DNA from: a virus
Length of the DNA stretch: 64,000 nt
Direction: 5' to 3' (one strand)
IMG/VR virus record: IMGVR_UViG_3300022391_000001
Span: 1 to 64,000 of that record
Below are positions 8,400-17,710 of this stretch, one piece after another. A model generated the notes under the pieces. The model was not told the DNA's origin. It ran no database searches and saw only the letters and a list, made by a program, of their open reading frames with translations. Within the stretch, counting starts at the first letter, position 1; the number at the start of each line of letters is the position of its first letter. The position numbers and the translations under genes are program-made.

Positions 8400-9508
8400 C
8401 AGGTGAAACTCGGGTGCGCCGGAGTCGCCGCGCCGATGGGCGCGCGATACAGGCGGATGATGTCGGTGATCTCCTGGTCATCCGTGATGCCAGCGAGCCC
8501 GGCCGATCGGGGTTTGAGCTCTGTCCCTGCTGTGCCGTATTTGATTTTATGGCCATCCGTCCACTCCTCCATAACGTCCCCCAGGATGGCCGGCGGCGAT
8601 GGCAGAGCGGCAGGATTGCTGTCGTCTACATACAAGGGCTTGGACAGCTTCTCGATGACCAGCTTTGTGAGCGCCCTCTTGATCAGCTTCGGCACTCCGC
8701 CATCCTCCTCAACGTATCCGAACACGCCCTTGACGATCTGGTTCTGCCGCCCCTTGCGAAACTTCCGGCGCAGATTGGGATGCGACACCGGCGCTGTGTA
8801 GATGTCGAGGTCTTGCGCGTTAACCAGCTTGATCCTCGGGTTGTGCCTGTCGTCCGGATACTTCACCGCGCTGTACACCTTGTACTCGTCAGCAGCCAGA
8901 TTCACCCCTTGGTCGTTGATCTGGATGTAGTCGATGCTGATGATCGGCACCCCGAAGTGGAGGGTGTCGGAATCTGTCCCATCAAGCTGGAGCGTCAAGG
9001 ACTTGGGCACAAACCATTGCCGGCACGCCCTCTCCAAGAACGCCTGCCAAGTCTCGATGGCGGCGAGCACCGCCGCATCATCGGGCGGATCAGGCACTCC
9101 GAGGTCCCGGATGTCCTGCACGTTGATGTAGGTGTCGGCGGAGCTTCCCGCCGATTGCACCAACACCTCAAAATCTTCTTGACCCGCCTGATACGCTGAA
9201 CCAACAGAAATCTTCCAGCGCCACTCGATGCGGTGCGTTCCAATCGGCTCCGCGATCCCCGGGGTCCACCCTTGGGCGTTGCCGTTGTCATATGCGTAGT
9301 ATGACCCTGTGGAAAAATTGCCTGCCCCTGTGGTCACCGTCTCATAGTCGCCCGGGGTGGCCGGAAAGATCTGGGTGCCTGGAAGCCCCCCTGTGATGTC
9401 AAAAATGCGGTACTCCACCGCATAGGCGTCGGTGAGAACGCCGTTTATAGTCAAAAACCAATTGACTATGGATGGCGTGTTTTCCTGCCCTCGGGCTAGC
9501 GCTGGCAT
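8399..9508 (-). CDS. Head-tail connector (adaptor) with N-terminal extra domain
   Basis: A 369-residue protein. The C-terminal two thirds resemble gp6/gp15-like head-tail adaptors: the helix DDAAVLAAIETWQAFLERAC followed by the strand PIISIDYIQIND. The first ~130 residues form a separate beta-rich domain (EYRIFDITGGLPGT, HRIEWRWKISVGS) that looks like an added Ig-like decoration. The connector sits under the portal and is the platform for tail attachment. The start is ATG with AGGAGG upstream. Confidence 0.7.
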   Translation of the reverse strand: MPALARGQENTPSIVNWFLTINGVLTDAYAVEYRIFDITGGLPGTQIFPATPGDYETVTTGAGNFSTGSYYAYDNGNAQGWTPGIAEPIGTHRIEWRWKISVGSAYQAGQEDFEVLVQSAGSSADTYINVQDIRDLGVPDPPDDAAVLAAIETWQAFLERACRQWFVPKSLTLQLDGTDSDTLHFGVPIISIDYIQINDQGVNLAADEYKVYSAVKYPDDRHNPRIKLVNAQDLDIYTAPVSHPNLRRKFRKGRQNQIVKGVFGYVEEDGGVPKLIKRALTKLVIEKLSKPLYVDDSNPAALPSPPAILGDVMEEWTDGHKIKYGTAGTELKPRSAGLAGITDDQEITDIIRLYRAPIGAATPAHPSFT

Positions 9509-9520
9509 CTATGCCTCCTA

Positions 9521-9934
9521 TCACAGCACCTCGTGCCAATCAACCAGCGGCTCCGCTTCCACCCACGCTTCTTTCTGGACAGGAGCTTCTGCCGCCTTGG
9601 TGACGGGCTCGTATTGGGTGACGCGGTGCACCTCCACAGACTCGCCAAACTCAAATCCGCCATCGGATTTGCGCTTGAACTTCAATGCATAATACTTGCA
9701 CGATGGTTTGCCTGTTGGCCCGTTGGTCTTGTACGCTTCAAAAACAGCCTGATCAGCCATCGTTTCCAGCATGTACACGCCGTCTTGCTCCAGCAAGTTG
9801 AGCTTCCGGCGCAAATAGGTGCTGCCGGAGTCGCTGAGTGCCTGAGTGAACATCCTCAGCGTCTCACCCTTGAGCATCGGCACGTTGGCCTTGTGAACCA
9901 CTGTCTTCATCGTCACGTTCATCAGTTGCCTCAT
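9521..9934 (-). CDS. Unknown structural-region protein (137 aa)
   Basis: Unrecognised protein. It has a basic N-terminal half with LRRKLNLLEQDGVYMLETM, a Lys/Arg stretch (YYALKFKRKSDG) and an acidic C-terminus. The first ATG overlaps the upstream stop (ATGA); two further in-frame ATGs follow within ten codons. Confidence 0.6.
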   Translation of the reverse strand: MRQLMNVTMKTVVHKANVPMLKGETLRMFTQALSDSGSTYLRRKLNLLEQDGVYMLETMADQAVFEAYKTNGPTGKPSCKYYALKFKRKSDGGFEFGESVEVHRVTQYEPVTKAAEAPVQKEAWVEAEPLVDWHEVL

Positions 9935-10227
9935 GGATACAAATCTGTTGGGTGGAATGGCGAGCCGATGACGATTTCATCCCCGCCGCCTGCTGTCAGC
10001 TCCTTGTAGAACGCCTGGAGCACATCTCCCGCCCTCGGCGCAACGAAAGTCTCGATGTTCAGCGTGTCCAACGGCGACCAACCGTGACGGACGTCATCGG
10101 GCTCGTACACCTGGCCGTTCCAAATCAGCCGGAATGAAGGGATGTAGAACGCCGACGGAGCCGTGAAGACGCGGTTGGCTCCGTCGGTGACTCCAGCCAG
10201 CACAAATATGTTGGACTCGCGTGCCAC
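9931..10227 (-). CDS. Unknown structural-region protein (98 aa), GTG start
   Basis: A small beta-rich protein (RLIWNGQVYEPDDVRHGW, DVLQAFYKELTAGGGD). The GTG start (MARESNIFVLAG) is chosen because AGGAGGGG sits four bases upstream; the longer frame is open but has no such signal. The content resembles small virion proteins that bind capsid or fibre subunits, but the family is unknown. Confidence 0.65.
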   Translation of the reverse strand: MARESNIFVLAGVTDGANRVFTAPSAFYIPSFRLIWNGQVYEPDDVRHGWSPLDTLNIETFVAPRAGDVLQAFYKELTAGGGDEIVIGSPFHPTDLYP

Positions 10228-10249
10228 GGCACCCCTCCTGCTGGTGTTA

Positions 10250-10609
10250 TCATACCTGCGGTGTAGATTGAGGCCAAAACACACGCCCGGCGATGAATCC
10301 ACCGACCAATGGCCAAGCTGGCATCACGATCACCGGGATGGCCACATCCAACAGCAGGATTGCGATCAAGATCCCCCACAAGATAGCGATGCGCTCCCAC
10401 TTGTACACAACCCGGTCAACCGTCCAAAACAGATGGCCGGCAATCACACCCCAACCAAACGGGAGAATGGACCATTGCCACGCCCACCCAAGCAACACCT
10501 CGGACATGGTGTCGCCCTTCGGCGGTGTCGTGGCCACGACAACATCCCACGCGATGAGCACCAACGCCGCGCTGACCATAAGCCACTTGGTGATGTTGCG
10601 CTTGGTCAT
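10250..10609 (-). CDS. Membrane protein, three to four transmembrane helices
   Basis: A 119-residue integral membrane protein. Predicted membrane helices are around WLMVSAALVLIAWDVVVA, WSILPFGWGVIAGHLFW, IAILWGILIAILLLDVAI and LVGGFIAGRVFW. The paired motifs GVIAGHLFW and GFIAGRVFW suggest internal duplication. The ATG has GGGAGG upstream and overlaps the preceding stop. A holin is possible by size and topology, but no lysin is visible nearby, so this stays open. Confidence 0.65.
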   Translation of the reverse strand: MTKRNITKWLMVSAALVLIAWDVVVATTPPKGDTMSEVLLGWAWQWSILPFGWGVIAGHLFWTVDRVVYKWERIAILWGILIAILLLDVAIPVIVMPAWPLVGGFIAGRVFWPQSTPQV

Positions 10610-10836
10610 GAACCTCCCTTGGTGTCGATCAAAACGGCTGCGTGGAAGCGATTGCCCATGTGGCCAGTGAGCAGGTAGCTGTCCACCAGCTCGATGTTTT
10701 GGCCAGATGCTTGGGCAAATATTTCCTCCCACATATCCTGGAGACTGTCTGCCTCGATGTAGACAACATCAACCTTCTTGCTCTGATACTTCACATCAGG
10801 AGCGTCGCCGCTGATTTCTCGGACTCGTTTGACCAT
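10606..10836 (-). CDS. Unknown small protein (76 aa)
   Basis: Starts at the ATG overlapping the previous stop (ATGA). The sequence has a mixed alpha/beta pattern (KKVDVVYIEADSLQDMWEEI, NRFHAAVLIDTKGGS), like a small ferredoxin-like domain. The family is not recognised. It is coupled at both ends to neighbours. Confidence 0.6.
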   Translation of the reverse strand: MVKRVREISGDAPDVKYQSKKVDVVYIEADSLQDMWEEIFAQASGQNIELVDSYLLTGHMGNRFHAAVLIDTKGGS

Positions 10837-11573
10837 CAGGTGATATTCCTCCGCCCGATGAACATCACCCAACAAACGTCCAGCTGTTCAGTCGAGCCGT
10901 GATCGACCGTGACCTTGTACTTCCACTGCGGGAACATTGGCTTGGCAACGATCTCGGGCACAGTCAGCGCCAGGTGACACAGCGGGGTGATGACCACCTG
11001 TCTCCCGAGCGTCACCACCCCGTCGATGAGGTTGTAGCCCCCCTCCTGTGCCGCGTTCAACGAGCAAACGTGTTCGTCATAGTCATAGTCGAACCAACCG
11101 CTGTTGCCTCCGGCGGCTGGGACGGGCGTGACCTTGGGGAAGCTGACGTTGGCGTTTAGCGTCTCTGCGAGGTTCAGGTCCCAATCCCCGTCCACTGCCG
11201 GTGCTGGGACAAAGATGCTCAACCCTCCGCCGATGGCGACCTTGTTGTAGGCACCGGCTCCGGGGTTGCTCGTGCCCGCCGTTGCCGGCGCGAAGGTTTC
11301 CATGGACACCCAATCGGTTGGTTTTTGGCCGGCGGAGGTGATTTGCCCTCCGGCCATCCAGACGGTGTCCATGTATTGCCATTCCAAGGTGAGTTGTTCC
11401 ACGGCCAAGGACTCGATGTGGAAGCGGTCCCCGTCGTATCTCACCCCGTTGGCGACATCGTCACCAATCCCCACGTACTGCGCAAGCACGCCGGGTGGAA
11501 ACATGTTGGCCACCAGATATGCGACCCCTTCAAGGGTCTTTGCCGGTGGTGATTCGATGACTCCGCGTGGCAT
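10836..11573 (-). CDS. Unknown virion-region protein (245 aa)
   Basis: A beta-rich protein with no recognised family; it shows VANMFPPGVLAQYVGIGDD near the N-terminus and a Gly/Pro-rich middle. It overlaps its neighbours by one to four bases. It lies in a cassette of beta-rich proteins between capsid and connector that may form capsid decoration, neck or fibre parts. Confidence 0.6.
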   Translation of the reverse strand: MPRGVIESPPAKTLEGVAYLVANMFPPGVLAQYVGIGDDVANGVRYDGDRFHIESLAVEQLTLEWQYMDTVWMAGGQITSAGQKPTDWVSMETFAPATAGTSNPGAGAYNKVAIGGGLSIFVPAPAVDGDWDLNLAETLNANVSFPKVTPVPAAGGNSGWFDYDYDEHVCSLNAAQEGGYNLIDGVVTLGRQVVITPLCHLALTVPEIVAKPMFPQWKYKVTVDHGSTEQLDVCWVMFIGRRNIT

Positions 11574-12814
11574 CAGGTCACCTCATAGACTCGGCCAAAG
11601 AGATATGCCTTCATCTCATTCAAGCCGGTCAGATTGTCCTGGATGGTGAAGCGGATGGCGTCGTTGGACCCTCCGCGCAAGGTGAGACGGGGCTTCAGGT
11701 AGAATGTCGCCACCACGAGATCCTTGCCTCCGGCGTCATAGGCATCATCGATCGCTTGGCCGTCATCGCACCAAGCAATCAAGTCCGAATTGGTCTGTGC
11801 CGTGAAGAACTCATGAAGATCTCCATCCTGTGAACGGACTTCCACGAGCACCCCGTTGGTCAGCTGCGCCAATCCGCCAAAATTCTTCAGCACAGCCGCG
11901 TTGTCGTCACGCACAAAGATGATCATCTTGTCGGCGACAAAAGTCTTAGCTCCAGCCCTGAGCTCAAAGCGCTTCGGCGTCGTTGAGCCGTCCACATTCA
12001 TGTTGGTGGCACCGGCTGATGTTTGCCCATAGGTGATCGCGGTAGGGAAGCCAAAAGCCGCGTTGGCCCCTCCGGCTGTGACCTGGATTGACTTGGTGGC
12101 CCCGAATTCAACTGTTTCGATGCGCAAATCGGTGTCGTCAACCACAAACACATCAGCACCGGCAATGTCCACGAGCCCGGGGACTTCCGATGCATAATAG
12201 TTGTTGGCAGCCAACCCGTTTACAGCGAAACCACCGACCGTGGGGTCCAATTTCAAGAACAGCGCGCAGTCATCGCCACCCTTACGCGCCGTCACAGCGG
12301 AGGTGGCGCCTGTAGTCGCTGACGTGATCAAGAACCGTTGCGGATACGCAGCTGTGTTCCATTGGCACGTCACGCCGGTCCCGTTGGGAACGATAGCTTG
12401 GATTTGCGTCTGGATGGCGGAAGCTATGGCTGTGTATGATGTCAGATTTTTGCCGATCTTGATCTCTTCTTCAACCCCTCCATCGATGCTGATCTTGATT
12501 TTCTCTGTGCCGCCGTTGAGGGATGGATACTGCCCTGAGACAAAGATCCCCGCCGTCGCCGCCCTCGTGGGGAATGCCTGTGGGTCCGAGGTCCCGTTGA
12601 TGGCGATGGTCAGTGTGGTCCCGCCGATGTTGTACGGCTCGGAGTTGCCCGACTCCACGACGGCTGGTTGATCCGCTTCGATGACTGTCTGTCGCTCCCA
12701 CTCGAATGCAGATGCCTCCGATGCATCTTGCACAAAGACCGGGTTTTGTGGCTCGTGACCACGCTCTTGCCCGGTGGAGTCGTGAAGCACTGCTGCTGGA
12801 GATTCACCGGCCAT
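11573..12814 (-). CDS. Beta-rich structural protein (413 aa), possible decoration or fibre protein
   Basis: The start (MAGESPAAVL) overlaps the upstream stop (TAATG). The sequence is almost entirely strands and turns: NIGGTTLTIAINGTSDPQAF, then a stretch like viral carbohydrate-binding folds, then FELRAGAKTFVADKMIIFVR. Low Lys and high Thr, Ala and Gly are typical of virion surface proteins. I cannot name the family. Confidence 0.65.
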   Translation of the reverse strand: MAGESPAAVLHDSTGQERGHEPQNPVFVQDASEASAFEWERQTVIEADQPAVVESGNSEPYNIGGTTLTIAINGTSDPQAFPTRAATAGIFVSGQYPSLNGGTEKIKISIDGGVEEEIKIGKNLTSYTAIASAIQTQIQAIVPNGTGVTCQWNTAAYPQRFLITSATTGATSAVTARKGGDDCALFLKLDPTVGGFAVNGLAANNYYASEVPGLVDIAGADVFVVDDTDLRIETVEFGATKSIQVTAGGANAAFGFPTAITYGQTSAGATNMNVDGSTTPKRFELRAGAKTFVADKMIIFVRDDNAAVLKNFGGLAQLTNGVLVEVRSQDGDLHEFFTAQTNSDLIAWCDDGQAIDDAYDAGGKDLVVATFYLKPRLTLRGGSNDAIRFTIQDNLTGLNEMKAYLFGRVYEVT

Positions 12815-13302
12815 TATGCGATTGTCCTTGTCCGGGATGTCTCGAACACACCCGTGTACACGATCACGTCGGTGACGGTGCAAAGAACCGTCGTGCCGTC
12901 GGTGTCATACATCTTCCACACGATTGGTGTGGGCTTGACGTTGGTCCCCGTTCCTGTACGTGTGATGGTCTTCTCCACAATTTTCTGCGTCTTTGAAGCG
13001 GATTCCCACCATATGATACTGGTCGGAAAGGCATCCCCGGCGGGCAAGGTCTCCTTGTACGCGCCCGACGCGAAGCTACATGCTGGCCCCTCGTCAATGA
13101 AGTGGATCAATGCCCGCAGCGCCTCGTGGAAGCTCTCATCGACTTCCCGAGGGTTGAACACGCCCAATTGATCCTTCAGCCGGAAGTTGCCGGGGGTGAC
13201 ATAGCGCGTCGCCCCTTCATCGGCAGGGTCGCTCGCCTGAGTAGACAGCAACACCTCTGTCTCTTCACGCGTCCCCGGAAACCTGTCAGGAGTCCTGGGC
13301 AT
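12814..13302 (-). CDS. Unknown virion-region protein (162 aa)
   Basis: A protein with an N-terminal Pro/Arg-rich segment, a helical centre (ESFHEALRALIHFIDEGP) and a C-terminal beta section with IIWWESASKTQKIVEK. The central helix with HFIDEGP resembles short domains in phage tail-fibre or neck proteins, but the match is weak. Overlapping starts and stops tie it to both neighbours. Confidence 0.6.
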   Translation of the reverse strand: MPRTPDRFPGTREETEVLLSTQASDPADEGATRYVTPGNFRLKDQLGVFNPREVDESFHEALRALIHFIDEGPACSFASGAYKETLPAGDAFPTSIIWWESASKTQKIVEKTITRTGTGTNVKPTPIVWKMYDTDGTTVLCTVTDVIVYTGVFETSRTRTIA

Positions 13303-13838
13303 CAGACACCCTTTCTCGCCAGCGAGGTGCCCGGCTCCGGTGTTTTCGGCGTTGGCGTGGATAGTCCCTTGGCCTGCTCCCGGCGCGCTGCTATATCGGC
13401 AGCGGCGCTGATTTGTGGGCGCCCTCGGGCGTCAATCTCCCCCTGCTCCATCGCCGCCGCTACAGCCTCCACGCTCTGGCGCGTCGCCTGGTACTGCTTT
13501 TGGACGTGATCCGATATCCGCTGGGTGGCCATCAGCTCACCCCGCTTGATCAGGTGGTTGGTGTGCGCGGTGTCGATCAGGCTCTGGAGCGAGCCGATGC
13601 ACCGGTCAATCACCTTCATCGCCAGCTCGCAATCAGCCATCGAGATCTGACCAGACTCCACCTGCTTCTGGTAATACTCCCGATGGCTCTTGTTCATCAC
13701 ATCGGCGACCTTCTTCAATGCCTCCACGCCGCCATCGAGCCGCGCAACATCCCGGCGCACCTCCGCGTCCATCTCCTGAAGATGCTTGCCCCATGATTGG
13801 GCAAGCGCCATCTTCAACTCCGCCTTGTCCAAATTCAT
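13302..13838 (-). CDS. Helical structural-region protein (178 aa)
   Basis: A mostly alpha-helical protein with a coiled-coil-like first half (GKHLQEMDAEVRRDVARL) and CELAMKVIDRCIGSLQSLID. The Pro/Thr-rich C-terminus (STPTPKTPEPGTSL) looks disordered. Family not recognised. A chaperone or internal head protein is possible. Confidence 0.55.
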   Translation of the reverse strand: MNLDKAELKMALAQSWGKHLQEMDAEVRRDVARLDGGVEALKKVADVMNKSHREYYQKQVESGQISMADCELAMKVIDRCIGSLQSLIDTAHTNHLIKRGELMATQRISDHVQKQYQATRQSVEAVAAAMEQGEIDARGRPQISAAADIAARREQAKGLSTPTPKTPEPGTSLARKGV

Positions 13839-13850
13839 CCAACAGTCCTA

Positions 13851-15773
13851 TCAGACGCCAGCCCACACCACCTGGGTGATCACGTCTGGATTGCCCGGGC
13901 TCCCCTGTAACCCGAATTCAAACTTGAGCTGCGTCCCTGTGCTGCCCGGATACACGTCATGGTTGGCAGCGGCGTCGGCGCCACAGCGGAGTAGGATGCC
14001 GTTGAGATAGATGTCGACATCGTTGACAAAGGTGACCGCAGACATGTCGGCGAAGTCGAGGTCCACGTTGTTTGCGCTGGCTGGCCCACCAACGTCGGTG
14101 TCCGCCGAGATGGATGAGGCAGTCACCACTGCGACCTTCTTGGTGTGCGTCAATCCACCAACATTCTTGGCTTGCGCAATGGCATTGAGCAGGGAAACCT
14201 CGCCAAACTCCGTCTTGAAGTCATCCCACTCAGCTTGGGTTTCTGACAGCTTGATGCCTGTGGTCTGCGCCCACGTTGAACCCACCTGGTTGCTGTCGTC
14301 CAGCAGCATCTCCCCGGCGCCAAACAGCCGGAGGTCATTTGCCCCGGTGGACTCGATGGTGCCCGCTGTGACTCCGATGTCGATCTCTTGGCCCGAGGTG
14401 TTTGCCTTGATGCCTTGGGCAAAGTCATTCTCCGCCGCGTCCACGTTGAAGGTGTCGACGTCGGTGTTGATTTGGACCTGCGAGGTCCCTCCGGCGGAGC
14501 CCTCCACGACGCTGAGGAGCGGATCGGAGTTGGCATCCCTGAACAACCAATCGGAATTGGCCGCCAAATCCACAAAGATGTCTGTGGTCTGTACTACAGG
14601 TGTGGCTCCTTGATTGTCTATAGCCGTCTGAAGCGTGACGGTGACCGATGCCCGCTCATCGGTGAAAGCGACAAACGGAAACCCACAATCCTCTGGGATG
14701 GTGTCGAGGGTCACCCGCTTGGCGTAGATGTATTCAATCTGCTTCCCGCCGATGTCCTGCCCCGGGCAAGGCTCGATGGTGTCGGCGTCGGTGATGCGAT
14801 AGAAGCTGATCTGGCACTGCTTGTCTGTGTCATTGAAGGTGTCGCCGTTGGCGACTCCGCTTTCAGCCTGGAACAGACCAACAATCTGGCGCCCGTCACT
14901 GGTGAGGCCGTCATGTGTGCTTTGGTCTCGGATCATGACCGATGACTTCGGCGCGATAGCCGATGATCCAGCGACCAAGGCTGAGTCCCAAGCGCCAACG
15001 TCGCCGCTGAGCACTGCCACGATAGCACCCAGCGCGTTGCCCGCGTCCACCGCCGCAACGTCGCTCGGAGTCTCAGACGCCGTGGCACTTAGCACCACGA
15101 CATCCCCGGCTCCACCGCTGAGGCCTGATACGCTGAACCCCACATTGGTCACAGTCTCTGTGACGGCGTTGTTGGCGTGTGTCCCGGCGCGATCGGCGGT
15201 CAATGTGACCGTCGCCGCTCCGCCGTTGCTTGCCGTAACATACAACGCCGGAGCGTTGCCGATGGCGGTGATGATGGCGTCGCGCACATCGTCGGCGGTC
15301 AAGCTCCCGGTGATCACGACCTGGCGCAGCGTGTTGGTCTCGACCACAGAGCTGTTGTTATCAAACTCAAAAGTCACCGCCGGATTGACTCCGTCATCGA
15401 TGGTGAAGCTCTCACCGTCGACAAGGAGCGAGTCTGCGATGGTCGTGATCGAGCCTGTGGCATAGACTGCGGCAGGGACTGTGATGGATTCCAGCTTCTG
15501 AACACCACACAGGATCCGATGCTCTTCAAGATCATCGAGGTCCGTGTTCAGTTCCGTGAGGCCACGCTTCTTGGTGTTCACCGTGGCGACATCGTCATAC
15601 CAATTCCCGCCGCCTGCTGCTTTCAAGATCCGGTTCAGCTGAGACCGGATATTGTTCATGTCGTTTTGCAGATTGACCGCTGCCGACTCCATCGTGGCCC
15701 CGGCGGCGATATTGTCGGTGTAGGTGATGCTGCGACGGATCTGTTCATCCTGGCGAGCGTATGTGCGGCCCAT
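13851..15773 (-). CDS. Large beta-rich structural protein (640 aa), paralogue of the next gene
   Basis: An N-terminal helix leads to the block IRSQLNRILKAAGGGNWYDD, followed by long Thr/Val/Ala-rich beta repeats (ADDVRDAIITAIGNAPA, ADRAGTHANNAVTETVT). A conserved segment (SDGRQIVGLFQAESG, QCQISFYRITD, IEYIYAKR) and a C-terminal DIYLNGILLRCG segment follow. The same blocks occur in the same order in the adjacent 340-aa protein, so these are tandem paralogues and this one carries a large insertion. Probably a fibre or decoration protein. Confidence 0.7.
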   Translation of the reverse strand: MGRTYARQDEQIRRSITYTDNIAAGATMESAAVNLQNDMNNIRSQLNRILKAAGGGNWYDDVATVNTKKRGLTELNTDLDDLEEHRILCGVQKLESITVPAAVYATGSITTIADSLLVDGESFTIDDGVNPAVTFEFDNNSSVVETNTLRQVVITGSLTADDVRDAIITAIGNAPALYVTASNGGAATVTLTADRAGTHANNAVTETVTNVGFSVSGLSGGAGDVVVLSATASETPSDVAAVDAGNALGAIVAVLSGDVGAWDSALVAGSSAIAPKSSVMIRDQSTHDGLTSDGRQIVGLFQAESGVANGDTFNDTDKQCQISFYRITDADTIEPCPGQDIGGKQIEYIYAKRVTLDTIPEDCGFPFVAFTDERASVTVTLQTAIDNQGATPVVQTTDIFVDLAANSDWLFRDANSDPLLSVVEGSAGGTSQVQINTDVDTFNVDAAENDFAQGIKANTSGQEIDIGVTAGTIESTGANDLRLFGAGEMLLDDSNQVGSTWAQTTGIKLSETQAEWDDFKTEFGEVSLLNAIAQAKNVGGLTHTKKVAVVTASSISADTDVGGPASANNVDLDFADMSAVTFVNDVDIYLNGILLRCGADAAANHDVYPGSTGTQLKFEFGLQGSPGNPDVITQVVWAGV

Positions 15774-15799
15774 GGTGTCTACCTTTCCGTTGGCGCCGA

Positions 15800-16822
15800 T
15801 CAGGCTACAGCGTAGTCAAATAATAATTGATCCTCTGCGATAGGAGCGAACACGAGAGTCACTGTGTCATATCCCGTCCCCACTCCGCCACTCTCCGATG
15901 TGGTGTAATCATTTGACGCTCCCTTTGCCATTCGCATCCCATTGACGTGAACCTGTATCGTGTTGTCGTCAAAATTCTCCGGCGCAGTGTAGACTGTGTT
16001 CACTCCGTTCTGGACTCCTGCCGGAGCTACGTTGAACCGGAATGTGCCTGAATCTGGCCGTGCATAGCCTCCGCCGACATCGGTCCTGAATGCCTCTTCA
16101 GGGGTGGAGCCTAGCTCTGTCCTCCTGCTGTAAGCATAGACGATGGTGCGGCCTTGAACGTCGGCGATCGCCGCCGCTTCAAAGCTGTCGAATGTTGAAT
16201 CATATCGGATGAAGCTGATCTGTCCAAGATCATTGCTGTGCGTCGCAAAGGCGTTGCCGTCTGTCGCAGCGGCTCCGACCTGTAGCAACCCCCACACCGG
16301 CTTGCCGTCGCTGAAGAGCCCTTCGCCTGTATCCCCGTTGAACACAGCCACAAGGTTCTTGGGTTGGATGGTCACTTCGCCCGAGATTTGATCCAGCGAA
16401 TGAACACCGACGGGGGTGGACAGCTGTGCAGCGACTGCGCCCAGCGTCGTGGCAGCGATGGCGATGGAGTCGACCGGAAGCGCTCCGGCGGCGGTGATGG
16501 TCACATAGTTCTGCCCCGGCGGCACCACGAGATCACCCAGGATGAAACGCCAGCTGAGGATGGGCTTCTCATCGACTTGTGTGAGCCCGTCCAACAGGCC
16601 ATACAGCGAAGCGTCGGCGCCGTGAATTGATGCTGGATCATCGTACCAGTTGCCAGCTTGATCGCCGTGGATGATTCGCTTGAGCTGGCTGAGCAACGCT
16701 TCTTGGAACTGTGCATAATCAGCGGATGCACCCTCCGAGGCAGCGACCTGGGCAGCTGTCTTCTGGTCGTCAAAGCTGTCTGGCTTCGCAAGCGAGTCCA
16801 GACGTTGTAATGAGGTGCCCAT
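15800..16822 (-). CDS. Structural protein (340 aa), shorter tandem paralogue
   Basis: Shares ordered blocks with the 640-aa neighbour: LLSQLKRIIHGDQAGNWYDD, SDGKPVWGLLQVG, LGQISFIRYDS, TIVYAYSRR, and a C-terminal QVHVNGMRMAKGASNDYTT block. The last resembles fibre-tip domains that occur in many phage appendage proteins. It lacks the long beta insertion. The pair probably arose by duplication, perhaps to make a hetero-oligomeric appendage. Confidence 0.65.
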   Translation of the reverse strand: MGTSLQRLDSLAKPDSFDDQKTAAQVAASEGASADYAQFQEALLSQLKRIIHGDQAGNWYDDPASIHGADASLYGLLDGLTQVDEKPILSWRFILGDLVVPPGQNYVTITAAGALPVDSIAIAATTLGAVAAQLSTPVGVHSLDQISGEVTIQPKNLVAVFNGDTGEGLFSDGKPVWGLLQVGAAATDGNAFATHSNDLGQISFIRYDSTFDSFEAAAIADVQGRTIVYAYSRRTELGSTPEEAFRTDVGGGYARPDSGTFRFNVAPAGVQNGVNTVYTAPENFDDNTIQVHVNGMRMAKGASNDYTTSESGGVGTGYDTVTLVFAPIAEDQLLFDYAVA

Positions 16823-16837
16823 GCCATCTCCCGAGCA

Positions 16838-17290
16838 TCAAGCATATGGATTATAGCGCTGCCTACCGGGTTTGGATAACGTCGCCCGCATCGATGGCTG
16901 CGCCTGGTGGACCATGATTGTCACGGCCACTTCCCCGGCAAAGCACACAATCTTTTCACCTCCACGGATTTTGGCATCAGGGTCGCTGCCGACCACCTCC
17001 AAGTGAAAGAATGTCCTTTCAAACCCCTCGGGCTTGGTCAGGGAATACTGGATGCCCGTGGTGCAGTTTGAGCTCTGGTCTATCCGGCCGCACTTTGCGC
17101 ACGCGATGTGTGCCGACTTATGGCACTTGGGACACCGATGTTTCTTGGTGTGGCGCTGCGCTATGGTGACGCCGGTGATGGACTGCTGGAAATCGGGATC
17201 TTTGAGGCGTTGCAGCCATTCTTTCGCCTGCGCCTCATCCGTCAAGTCTATCCTTGCGGTGATCCCGTCGCGCGTGTGGACCTTGAGCAC
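16838..17290 (-). CDS. Zinc-ribbon protein of unknown role (150 aa)
   Basis: A basic protein with a zinc-binding cluster CPKCHKSAHIACAKCG in the middle, a possible N-terminal helical domain (EAQAKEWLQRLKD), and a beta-rich C-terminus. The GTG start has GGGGAGG six bases upstream. Sitting between capsid-proximal and fibre genes, it could be a small virion or assembly factor. Confidence 0.6.
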   Translation of the reverse strand: MLKVHTRDGITARIDLTDEAQAKEWLQRLKDPDFQQSITGVTIAQRHTKKHRCPKCHKSAHIACAKCGRIDQSSNCTTGIQYSLTKPEGFERTFFHLEVVGSDPDAKIRGGEKIVCFAGEVAVTIMVHQAQPSMRATLSKPGRQRYNPYA

Positions 17291-17343
17291 ACAGCCTCCC
17301 CATTGGGCCTAAGCCAAGCAAGGATAATGGCCATGCAGAGCAA

Positions 17344-17676
17344 TCAGCTCTGATTCTCGCCGTCAACGGGCGGTGCTTCGGGCTGCGCCGTGGCGGCGCG
17401 ACGTTGCGCAGCCGTTGGTTTGGCCGAGGCACGCACGGGAGCTTCCGGCGCCTTCACCTTGGCGACCTGCTTTTTGGACTCGTCAAATGGCACGAGCACC
17501 AGCTTGGCCGCAAACTTCTTGTGCTTCTTTTGGATGTGCGCCAGCTCATCGGCGGTCAACTGCTTCAAGGAACCAGGCACGAAATGAAGCGCCCCTGGAA
17601 CAGAGCGCTCACACCCTTTGCCGAAGTCATCGACCTGGCAAGGGCTTGCGTGTTGAGATACTTGCACCAGTGGCAT
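17344..17676 (-). CDS. Small basic protein with two N-terminal cysteines (110 aa)
   Basis: The N-terminus MPLVQVSQHASPCQVDDFGK contains Cys, followed by another Cys nine residues later. A helix follows (LTADELAHIQKKHKKFAAKL), and then a Lys/Ala/Pro-rich tail that looks disordered. GGAGGGG precedes the ATG. Similar small proteins lie beside capsid genes in other large phages, but I cannot name the family. Confidence 0.55.
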   Translation of the reverse strand: MPLVQVSQHASPCQVDDFGKGCERSVPGALHFVPGSLKQLTADELAHIQKKHKKFAAKLVLVPFDESKKQVAKVKAPEAPVRASAKPTAAQRRAATAQPEAPPVDGENQS

Positions 17677-17710
17677 TTAGGCCCCTCCAGTTCAGGTCAT
17701 TCCGCAGCCA

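Noticed and set aside
10250-10609. Holin gene
   Set aside because: Size and membrane helices fit, but there is no lysin, spanin or lysis-gene context, so only a membrane protein is called.
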